Of a DNA stretch of 5,354 nt, positions 1 to 5,354 are shown piece by piece. The notes beneath the pieces were generated by a model, which was given only the letters and a program-made list of their open reading frames with translations, searched no databases and was not told where the DNA came from. Numbering within the stretch: position 1 is the stretch's first letter; each line of letters starts with the position of its first letter. This DNA is from Clostridia bacterium (GTDB lineage Bacteria; Bacillota; Clostridia; Oscillospirales; Butyricicoccaceae). The DNA is taken from positions 1 to 5,354 of the forward strand of contig JAFQVZ010000309.1 in NCBI GenBank assembly GCA_017407765.1, given 5' to 3'. The translations under genes and the position numbers were made by a program.

Positions 1-599
1 ATGCTGTTGTGGCGGCACTGGTGCTGCCGGCAAAGGTAATCGACGAGATCCCCATTGGTCCTACGCCCGAGTATGATGAAGTGTATCATGATTTCAATAG
101 GAGATTGGAACAGATGGCGCATGCTTCTGCCGATATGCTTAATGAAATGGGCTATAGATCGGCTGCATGGATCGGCGAGAAGACCACCTATGACGAAATG
201 GCATTTAAAACCGAGCTGCCCTATAAGACAGTAGCCACACGCGCAGGAATTGGCTGGGTAGGTAAGTCTGACCTGCTGGTAACACCTCAGTTTGGTTCGG
301 CAATTCGTCTTACAGTTACACTCACCGATGCGCCGATCGTGCCTTCCGAGCCTGTAACCGAGTCGAGATGCGGCACCTGCACAAAGTGTGTTGATGCCTG
401 TCCCGGAAAGGCTATCAAAAATAACATCTGGTATCCCGGCATCGAGCGCTCGGAACTCGTTGATATCCCTTCATGCCGCAAGGCTGCGCGCGACCTTGCC
501 GAAGTCACGTTGGGCTACCGCACCACGATGTGCGGCAGGTGTTTTGCTGCATGTCCCTACACACAGAATTATCTTAAGAAGATCAGAAACGAAAAATAA
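1..599 (+). CDS. QueG-like protein with double 4Fe-4S cluster domain (5'-truncated)
   Basis: The reading frame is open from position 3 to the TAA at 597-599, so the gene begins before the window; about 198 codons are visible. Numbering from the GTG codon at 9, residues 80-120 (GIGWVGKSDLLV, then a TLTDAP segment) resemble the region just before the clusters in epoxyqueuosine reductase (QueG, COG1600). Two ferredoxin-type cysteine sets follow: C121, C124, C127, C131-Pro, then C156 and C175, C178, C182-Pro, the usual arrangement for two 4Fe-4S clusters. The protein ends shortly after the second set, so it lacks the C-terminal HEAT-like repeats of true QueG, and the usual GCDxCQ motif reads MCGRC here. 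It is therefore probably a QueG paralogue of the short type common in anaerobes, a cytoplasmic redox protein of unknown substrate. Cobalamin binding cannot be judged from this fragment. It lies 15 nt upstream of the racemase gene and is probably cotranscribed with it. Confidence 0.85.
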   Translation, partial: AVVAALVLPAKVIDEIPIGPTPEYDEVYHDFNRRLEQMAHASADMLNEMGYRSAAWIGEKTTYDEMAFKTELPYKTVATRAGIGWVGKSDLLVTPQFGSAIRLTVTLTDAPIVPSEPVTESRCGTCTKCVDACPGKAIKNNIWYPGIERSELVDIPSCRKAARDLAEVTLGYRTTMCGRCFAACPYTQNYLKKIRNEK

Positions 600-614
600 A
601 AGGAGGAAGGCCTC

Positions 615-1898
615 ATGAAGAAGATCGTCCTGCCCTATGGAAAGGGCACTATTGAAGCGCAGATACCTCTGAACAGATACAACGGTTCGCTTGTTTCAAA
701 AATGACCGAATATGTCCCTCTTAAGGGTGAAGTCGAGCTGGTCAAGGAAGCGCTTGAGAATCCTATCGGAACAAAGAAGCTTTCCGAGCTGGCCGTCGGC
801 AAGAAAAATATCGTTGTCATTGCAAGCGACCATACACGTCCGGTCCCCAGCAAGATCATTATGCCCCTTATGCTCGACGAGATAAGAAAGGGAAATCCCG
901 ATGCCGATATCACCATCCTGATCGCAACAGGTCTTCACCGTACCACGACCAAGGATGAGCTGGTTCAGAAGTTTGGTGAAGATATAGTTAAGGCCGAAAA
1001 GATAGTTATCCACGACTGCAGCGATCAGGATAATCTGGTCGATCTTGGCCTGCTTCCCTCGGGAGGAAGGCTTATCCTGAATAAGATGGCCGTTGAAGCC
1101 GATCTTTTGGTGGCGGAAGGCTTTATCGAGCCTCATTTCTTTGCGGGCTTCTCGGGCGGACGCAAGAGCGTTCTTCCCGGTGTAGCCAGCCACGAAACGG
1201 TTTGCTATAACCATAATGCCGAGTTCATTGCCCATCCTTTTGCAAGGACCGGTGTGCTCGAGAACAACCCCATCCATCGCGACATGATCTATGCCGCGAA
1301 GAAGGCGGGGCTTGCCTTTATATGCAACGTAGTTGTAAGTGCCGAGCATAAGGTGCTGTTTGCCGTTGCCGGCGACTGCGACGAGGCACATGCAAAGGGC
1401 TGTGAGTTCCTTTCCAGCTACTGCAAGGTCGATAAGATCCCGGCAGATATCGTTATCAGCACAAACGGCGGATATCCTCTTGACCAGAATATTTATCAGG
1501 CGGTAAAGGGCATGACTGCTGCCGAAGCCACAGTCAACGAGGGCGGCGTGATCATCATGGTGGCAAAATCCAACGACGGTCACGGTGCGCCTGTTTTCTA
1601 CGAAACCTTCAGGAATGAGAAGGACGACGATAAGCTTATGGCCCAGTTTATGGCAACACCCAAGGATAAGACCATTCCCGACCAGTGGCAGTCGCAGATA
1701 TTTGTCCGTGTTCTGCAGAGAGCAAAGGTCATCTATATCTCCGATGCTCCCGATAATGTGGTGGAAGATCTCCATCTGATCCCCGCCCATTCTATTGAAG
1801 AAGCCCTCTCCAAGGCTGATGAGATTCTCTCTCAGCGCGGCATAGAAAATGCCGGGATCACAGTTATTCCCGATGGCGTTGCGGTAATGGTTCTCTGA
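615..1898 (+). CDS. larA: Nickel-dependent 2-hydroxyacid racemase, LarA family (probable lactate racemase)
   Basis: This 427-residue protein has the full length of the LarA family (about 420-430 aa; N-terminal DUF2088 domain). LarA interconverts D- and L-lactate by hydride transfer through a nickel-pincer nucleotide (NPN) bound covalently to a lysine. The residues I recall as functional in L. plantarum LarA occur at identical numbers here: D72 and R75 (SDHTRPVP), H108 (ATGLH), H174 and F176 (EPHFFAG), K184 (SGGRKSVLPG), H200 (YNHN), Y294, Q295 and K298 (IYQAVK), and W358 (DQWQSQ). This gap-free match argues for an active lactate racemase, but family members also act on malate, phenyllactate, gluconate and short aliphatic hydroxyacids. 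The cofactor genes larB, larC and larE are absent from the window. The start is ATG 615 after AAGGAGG (600-606), the only in-frame start after the upstream stop. Glycerate kinase follows, which raises glycerate as an alternative substrate. The protein is cytoplasmic with no signal peptide. Confidence 0.92.
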   Translation: MKKIVLPYGKGTIEAQIPLNRYNGSLVSKMTEYVPLKGEVELVKEALENPIGTKKLSELAVGKKNIVVIASDHTRPVPSKIIMPLMLDEIRKGNPDADITILIATGLHRTTTKDELVQKFGEDIVKAEKIVIHDCSDQDNLVDLGLLPSGGRLILNKMAVEADLLVAEGFIEPHFFAGFSGGRKSVLPGVASHETVCYNHNAEFIAHPFARTGVLENNPIHRDMIYAAKKAGLAFICNVVVSAEHKVLFAVAGDCDEAHAKGCEFLSSYCKVDKIPADIVISTNGGYPLDQNIYQAVKGMTAAEATVNEGGVIIMVAKSNDGHGAPVFYETFRNEKDDDKLMAQFMATPKDKTIPDQWQSQIFVRVLQRAKVIYISDAPDNVVEDLHLIPAHSIEEALSKADEILSQRGIENAGITVIPDGVAVMVL

Positions 1899-1901
1899 TT
1901 T

Positions 1902-1908
1902 AAGGTGA
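1902..1908 (+). promoter_or_regulatory. Ribosome binding site deciding the glycerate kinase start
   Basis: AAGGTGA lies just after the larA stop codon and 5 nt before the ATG at 1914. The in-frame GTG at 1905 lies inside this Shine-Dalgarno-like stretch and has no good site of its own, so ATG 1914 is the better start. It also gives the family-typical N-terminus MKKVVLIPDSFKG. Confidence 0.6.
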
Positions 1909-1913
1909 AAGAT

Positions 1914-3053
1914 ATGAAAAAAGTTGTTTTGATCCCCGATTCTTTTAAGGGGACCCTCAGTTCGGCACAGATCTGCTCGATAGTAGGGGAGAAGGTAAAC
2001 AAATACTTCCCCGAATGCGAAGTTGTTTCGATTCCTGTCGCCGATGGCGGAGAGGGCAGTGTAGACTGTTTTCTGACAGCTCTTGGCGGCGAAAAGATAT
2101 GCGAAACGGTCAAAAATCCTTATTTTGAGGATATGACGTCCTTCTATGGCCTTATTGACGGCGGCAGAACCGCCGTTATCGAGATGGCTTCCTGCGCAGG
2201 CCTTCCCCTTGTTGAAGCCAGAAAGGATCCCAGAAAGACCACTACATACGGCGTAGGTCAGCTTATCCTTGCAGCGGCAGCAAGAGGCGTAAAAAAGATC
2301 ATCGTAGGTCTGGGAGGAAGCTCGACAAATGATGGCGGATGCGGTGCTGCTGCGGCTGTTGGCATCAGATTCCTCAATAAGAAGGGCGAGGCTTTTATTC
2401 CCACTGGCGGCACGACACACGATATCGTTTCCATCGATTTTTCGGGCCGCAATAAGGCTCTTGAGGGTATAGAGATCGTGACTATGTGCGATATTGACAA
2501 TCCTATGTATGGTCCCACGGGTGCATCTCATGTCTTCGGCCCTCAAAAGGGTGCCGATCCCGAGATGGTGCTTTTCCTTGACGAAGGAATCAAAAATCTC
2601 TGTGAAGTCATAGAGAAGGATAAGGGTGTAGATCTCAGCCGCGTGCCCGGAGGGGGTGCGGCAGGCGCTATGGGCGCAGGCATGATCGCTTTCTTTGATT
2701 CAAGGCTTCAGATGGGCATTCAGACGGTCCTTGATACCGTTGGTTTTGACGAGGTCATTCGCGATGCCGACATGATCATCACAGGCGAAGGCAAACTGGA
2801 CTCGCAGAGCCTTCGCGGCAAGGTGGTCATCGGAGTTGCCGAGAGAGCCAAAAAGCAGGGAAAGACGGTCACGGTCATTGTAGGCGGTGCCGACGATGAC
2901 AGCATCGAAGCGGCGTATGATGTTGGTGTTACAAGTGTGTTCACCATCAACCGTCTGCCTATGGATTTCTCCGAGAGCCGTCACCGCAGCGCTGAGAACC
3001 TGGCTTATACGGCCGATAACATAATGCGTCTTATCAAAAGCGTAAGCAGATAA
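1914..3053 (+). CDS. Glycerate kinase, class I (GarK/GlxK family)
   Basis: This 379-residue cytoplasmic enzyme phosphorylates D-glycerate with ATP. The GarK/GlxK family (COG1929) generally forms 2-phosphoglycerate, which enters lower glycolysis. Family motifs appear in order: PDSFKGTLS (8-16), ADGGEGS (43-49), TTTYGVG (109-115), GLGGSSTNDGG (132-142), CDIDNPMYGPTGA (192-204), FGPQKGA (208-214), PGGGAAGAMG (245-254) and TGEGKLDSQS (290-299). Length and motif order are normal and the gene looks intact. A GTG at 1905 would add three residues (MKD) but falls within the ribosome binding site. The gene is the third visible member of the operon with the QueG-like and larA genes, starting 15 nt after the larA stop, and a terminator follows 14 nt after its own stop. 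The glycerate source is not encoded here. The adjacent racemase could supply D-glycerate from L-glycerate, but that is inference. The phosphorylation position (2 or 3) is assigned from family only. Confidence 0.94.
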   Translation: MKKVVLIPDSFKGTLSSAQICSIVGEKVNKYFPECEVVSIPVADGGEGSVDCFLTALGGEKICETVKNPYFEDMTSFYGLIDGGRTAVIEMASCAGLPLVEARKDPRKTTTYGVGQLILAAAARGVKKIIVGLGGSSTNDGGCGAAAAVGIRFLNKKGEAFIPTGGTTHDIVSIDFSGRNKALEGIEIVTMCDIDNPMYGPTGASHVFGPQKGADPEMVLFLDEGIKNLCEVIEKDKGVDLSRVPGGGAAGAMGAGMIAFFDSRLQMGIQTVLDTVGFDEVIRDADMIITGEGKLDSQSLRGKVVIGVAERAKKQGKTVTVIVGGADDDSIEAAYDVGVTSVFTINRLPMDFSESRHRSAENLAYTADNIMRLIKSVSR

Positions 3054-3067
3054 AATATCAGATACAA

Positions 3068-3103
3068 AAGGGCAGGCTTTCGTGGCCTGCCCTTATTGTT
3101 TTT
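3068..3103 (+). terminator. Intrinsic terminator of the larA-glycerate kinase operon
   Basis: A perfect 10-bp stem pairs 3068-3077 (AAGGGCAGGC) with 3085-3094 (GCCTGCCCTT) around a 7-nt loop (TTTCGTG). It is followed by a T-rich run (ATTGTTTTT, 3095-3103). It begins 14 nt after the glycerate kinase stop codon and separates this operon from the aldo/keto reductase gene. Confidence 0.92.
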
Positions 3104-3129
3104 GATAAAAGACCGTGATATAATATAAA
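3096..3129 (+). promoter_or_regulatory. Probable sigma-70/SigA-type promoter of the aldo/keto reductase gene
   Basis: The best -10 is an extended one, TGATATAAT at 3116-3124, with a weak -35 (TTGTTT, 3096-3101) 17 nt upstream. An overlapping alternative is TTGATA (3102-3107), a 16-nt spacer, and TATAAA (3124-3129). Both predict a transcript starting near 3131-3137, giving a leader of about 35-40 nt. The -35 of the first reading lies within the T-run of the preceding terminator. The two candidates cannot be separated by eye. Confidence 0.7.
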
Positions 3130-3157
3130 TCAGCAAAAATGCTATTTTAATAAAACT

Positions 3158-3163
3158 TGGAGG
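3158..3163 (+). promoter_or_regulatory. Ribosome binding site deciding the aldo/keto reductase start
   Basis: TGGAGG lies 8 nt before the ATG at 3172. The in-frame TTG at 3157 overlaps this site, so a start there is unlikely. ATG 3172 gives the family-typical N-terminus MEYRILGKTGLKIS. Confidence 0.8.
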
Positions 3164-3171
3164 ATTTGATC

Positions 3172-4179
3172 ATGGAATATCGTATTCTTGGCAAAACAGG
3201 CCTTAAGATCTCCCGTATGGGCTTCGGCGGCATTCCCATCCAGCGCATCGATGCAGAAGGCACAAAGCCTCTCATCAAGCAGCTTCTGGATGCAGGCGTA
3301 AACTATATCGACACAGCACGCGGCTATACAGTCAGCGAAGAGTATCTCGGCGGCGCTCTCGAGGGCATCCGCGACAAGTTCGTTCTGGCTACAAAGAGCA
3401 TGGCACGCACAAAGGATGCTATGGCTGCTGATATCGACATCAGCCTTAACAACCTTCGCACAAACTATATCGATCTTTATCAGGTACATAATCCCAACGT
3501 TGCTCAGCTTGAGCAGGTTATTTCCGAGGGCGGTGCTCTTGAGGCTCTGCTCGAGGCTCGCGAGGCCGGTAAGATCGGCCATATCGGTCTGACAGCTCAC
3601 TCGCTGGAAGTATTTGAAAAGGCTCTCGAGCTCGATTGGGTCGAGACGATCATGTTCCCCTACAATATCGTCGAGACACACGGCGAGGCTCTTATCAAGA
3701 AGGCTGCCGAGAAGAACATCGGCTTTATCGCTATGAAGCCTCTGGCCGGCGGTGCTCTTGAGAACGCAACACTGGCAATGCGCTTTATCGGCAGAAATGA
3801 CGATGTAACAGTTGTTATCCCCGGCATGGCTGCTGCAAACGAGATCGAGGTCAACCTCGCAGCAATGGAGAACACAGCTCCCTTGACAGAGGAAGAGCAG
3901 GCTGCTATCGAACAGATCCGCAAGGAGCTGGGCACACAGTTCTGCCGCCGCTGCAACTACTGCGCTCCCTGCACAGTCGGCATTGCTATTCCCAACGTAT
4001 TCCTCATGCAGGGCTATTACAACCGTTATGGCCTGCAGGATTGGGCTAAGGCTCGTTACGGCGCCATGGATGTCAAGGCTTCGGCATGTATCGAATGCGG
4101 CGTTTGTGAAACACGCTGTCCTTATGAACTGCCCATCCGCGAGATGCTCAAGAAGGCCGCTCAGGATTTCGGCGAATAA
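3172..4179 (+). CDS. Aldo/keto reductase with C-terminal 4Fe-4S ferredoxin-like domain
   Basis: This 335-residue cytoplasmic protein has an aldo/keto reductase barrel in residues 1-250, beginning with the usual MEYRILGKTGLKIS. The catalytic tetrad is visible as D47 (YIDTA), Y52 (RGYTVSE), K75 (ATKS) and H106 (YQVHNP). Other family segments are GKIGHIGLTAHS (133-144), the barrel strand FIAMKPLAGG (185-194) and VVIPGM (214-219). The C-terminal extension has two cysteine sets: C258, C261, C264, C267, and the classical C306, C309, C312, C316-Pro. This places it in the ferredoxin-extended group (COG1453) common in anaerobes, for which the physiological substrate and electron partner are mostly unknown. 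It appears to be a single-gene unit with its own promoter and a terminator 12 nt after the stop. Arg codons are CGY in 16 of 17 cases and Asn is AAC in 13 of 16, a bias expected of a highly expressed gene and stronger than in its neighbours. The family call is firm; no substrate can be assigned. Confidence 0.93.
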   Translation: MEYRILGKTGLKISRMGFGGIPIQRIDAEGTKPLIKQLLDAGVNYIDTARGYTVSEEYLGGALEGIRDKFVLATKSMARTKDAMAADIDISLNNLRTNYIDLYQVHNPNVAQLEQVISEGGALEALLEAREAGKIGHIGLTAHSLEVFEKALELDWVETIMFPYNIVETHGEALIKKAAEKNIGFIAMKPLAGGALENATLAMRFIGRNDDVTVVIPGMAAANEIEVNLAAMENTAPLTEEEQAAIEQIRKELGTQFCRRCNYCAPCTVGIAIPNVFLMQGYYNRYGLQDWAKARYGAMDVKASACIECGVCETRCPYELPIREMLKKAAQDFGE

Positions 4180-4191
4180 TTTAAAGCTATC

Positions 4192-4222
4192 AAAGGCGGC
4201 CTGCAAATGCAGGCCGCTTTTT
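4192..4222 (+). terminator. Intrinsic terminator after the aldo/keto reductase gene
   Basis: A perfect 9-bp G+C-rich stem pairs 4196-4204 (GCGGCCTGC) with 4209-4217 (GCAGGCCGC) around an AAAT loop. It can be lengthened by A-T pairs and one G-T pair from 4192 to 4221. A run of five T follows the core stem (4218-4222). It lies only 28 nt before the ATG of the next gene. Confidence 0.92.
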
Positions 4223-4250
4223 GTTAAGTGAACTCTGAAAGGAGAAGAAC

Positions 4251-5354
4251 ATGAACGTACATTTTCAGGAAAACTGGGAGAAAACCAGGTTTGAATCGGA
4301 TCACATCCTTCATCTTAAAGGTCAGGAGATACCCTATCACACCGTCTGTGAAGATAACTTCTTTTATAACGACGACGGCAAAGCGGTCGCGACCATATAT
4401 TCTTATTCCTATTTCAGAAGTGATGTTGAAGACAGCACATCGCGTCCGGTCATCTTTGCATATAACGGAGGCCCCGGTTCGGCAAGCCTTTGGATGCACC
4501 TTGGCTTTATTGGCCCTCGCCGTGTAAAGCTTGAAGACGAAATAAACGTATCGGCTGTGCCTCCCTTTGAACTGGAAGATAACCCCAACTGCCTGCTCGA
4601 CATCTGCGACCTTGTAGTTGTTGATATGGTGGGAACCGGCCTTGGTCGTCTTTTTGACGAGGGCGCAAAAGAGAGCTTTTACGAGTGTGATGCCGACATC
4701 ACCCAGCTTGCCCGTTTTATCGACGGATGGCTGACGAGATATGATCGCCGAAACAGCCCCGTTATCCTTGCAGGTGAAAGCTATGGCACAGGACGTTCGG
4801 CATGGCTTGTAAGCGAGCTTCTTGGCGGCGGCCCTGAGGATCAGGACACACTTGGCATTTCGGTAAGCGGCATACTGCTGCTTGGAACAGCTTTCTATGA
4901 AAGACGCGGTTATCAGCCCTATTCGGTTCTCAGCCTGCCTTCGCTGGCGGCTACACACTGGTATCACAAGCCTGAAGGAAAGCCCTCGCTGCGTGAGTTT
5001 GTAGATGAAACATATAAGTTCATTGCCGAAGAGTATGCTGCAGCAGCATATCTGGGCGATCATCTGCCCGAAGAGCGCAAGGAGGCGCTTATTGATCGAC
5101 TGACATACCTGACGGGTCTCGATAAGGAATATCTAAGGCATAACTGGTGCAATATCAGCACTCAGGATTTTATGAAGCTTCTGCTTAATGACGAGCATAA
5201 GGTGGTCGGATTCTACGACAGCCGCTATGCATGGCCTCAGCTTTCGGGAATTGCCGATGCCAACGTTATTGCCGATGATGCCGCCATGGGACGCTATACG
5301 CCGGCGTATATGGCAGGTTTTGCAATGCTTCGAAAGGAAATGAACATCAATGTC
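4251..5354 (+). CDS. Serine carboxypeptidase-like protein, peptidase family S10 (3'-truncated)
   Basis: The frame is open from ATG 4251 to the window edge, giving 368 codons without a stop; family members run to about 450-500 residues, so the C-terminus is missing. It shows hallmarks of bacterial S10 proteins (COG2939, carboxypeptidase C-like): the oxyanion-region motif NGGPGSAS (72-79), an acidic-loop segment DMVGTGLGRL (125-134), and the nucleophile elbow GESYGTGRS (175-183) with S177 as the likely catalytic serine. A later VVGFYDSRY segment resembles one in other bacterial members. The catalytic Asp and His should lie beyond the window. The N-terminus (MNVHFQENWEKTRFES) is charged with no signal peptide or membrane segment, so the protein looks cytoplasmic, unlike many S10 enzymes. 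The start is fixed by AAAGGAG at 4238-4244 and an in-frame TGA at 4236-4238. No promoter is evident in the 28 nt after the upstream terminator. Peptidase activity is inferred from family. Confidence 0.88.
   Translation, partial: MNVHFQENWEKTRFESDHILHLKGQEIPYHTVCEDNFFYNDDGKAVATIYSYSYFRSDVEDSTSRPVIFAYNGGPGSASLWMHLGFIGPRRVKLEDEINVSAVPPFELEDNPNCLLDICDLVVVDMVGTGLGRLFDEGAKESFYECDADITQLARFIDGWLTRYDRRNSPVILAGESYGTGRSAWLVSELLGGGPEDQDTLGISVSGILLLGTAFYERRGYQPYSVLSLPSLAATHWYHKPEGKPSLREFVDETYKFIAEEYAAAAYLGDHLPEERKEALIDRLTYLTGLDKEYLRHNWCNISTQDFMKLLLNDEHKVVGFYDSRYAWPQLSGIADANVIADDAAMGRYTPAYMAGFAMLRKEMNINV

Noticed and set aside
1..39. ATG at position 1 as a gene start
   Set aside because: That frame stops at 37-39 after twelve codons. 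The real frame is open from position 3 and continues upstream.
388..618. 76-codon plus-strand frame overlapping the QueG-like gene end
   Set aside because: It overlaps the second cluster region of a well-supported gene in another frame and runs into the larA start. No motif is seen.
1905..1913. GTG at 1905 as the glycerate kinase start
   Set aside because: It sits within the ribosome binding site for ATG 1914, and the extra MKD is not typical of the family.
696..2546. 616-residue minus-strand open frame across larA and glycerate kinase
   Set aside because: It spans two clearly identified genes in exact antisense codon register, its translation is rich in Cys and low-complexity stretches with no recognisable domain, and rare TTA/CTA/TCA use explains its length.
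3157..3171. TTG at 3157 as the aldo/keto reductase start
   Set aside because: It overlaps the TGGAGG ribosome binding site that correctly serves ATG 3172.
3142..4206. 354-residue minus-strand open frame over the aldo/keto reductase gene
   Set aside because: Same antisense-register effect. It also covers part of the terminator stem, and its translation has no recognisable domain.
4224..5063. 279-residue minus-strand open frame over the S10 gene
   Set aside because: The sense frame carries clear S10 motifs without a stop over 368 codons; the minus frame shows none.
1..5354. tRNA, rRNA, CRISPR array, insertion sequence, prophage or defence genes
   Set aside because: None was seen. Coding density is high, no direct repeat arrays or terminal inverted repeats stand out, and all the genes are housekeeping or accessory metabolic types.

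Overview
The window reads as ordinary chromosomal metabolic DNA from an anaerobic member of the Bacillota, most likely Clostridia of the Lachnospiraceae/Oscillospiraceae type. The reasons are strong AGGAGG-type ribosome binding sites, hairpin-plus-T-run terminators, two proteins rich in 4Fe-4S cysteine motifs, a nickel-dependent LarA-family racemase, roughly balanced base composition, and near absence of TTA, CTA and TCA codons. The lineage is an inference and genus cannot be named. All genes lie on the + strand, and no RNA gene, insertion sequence, CRISPR array or phage gene was seen.

Positions 1-3103 hold the end of one operon: the 3' part of a QueG-like double 4Fe-4S protein (open at the left edge), a complete LarA-family 2-hydroxyacid racemase (615-1898), and a class I glycerate kinase (best start 1914, ending 3053). 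The genes are about 15 nt apart, each with its own ribosome binding site, and the unit ends in a clear intrinsic terminator (3068-3103). The racemase keeps, at the same residue numbers as I recall for the Lactiplantibacillus plantarum enzyme, all the catalytic and cofactor-binding residues. Its pairing with glycerate kinase suggests a 2-hydroxyacid salvage role: racemised lactate for central metabolism, or L-glycerate converted to D-glycerate and phosphorylated into lower glycolysis. The nickel-pincer cofactor genes (larB, larC, larE) are not in the window.

Positions 3096-4222 form a second, compact unit. A promoter overlaps the T-run of the first terminator, followed by an aldo/keto reductase with a C-terminal ferredoxin-like extension (start 3172) and a second strong terminator (4192-4222). 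This gene has the codon bias of a highly expressed protein.

Positions 4251-5354 hold the first 368 codons of a serine carboxypeptidase-like (peptidase S10) protein with no signal peptide. It is cut by the right edge before its expected catalytic Asp and His. It starts only 28 nt after the second terminator with no obvious promoter of its own.

No clearly new system is visible. The points most worth checking are the LarA/glycerate kinase coupling, the Fe-S protein at the head of that operon, and the cytoplasmic S10 protein.
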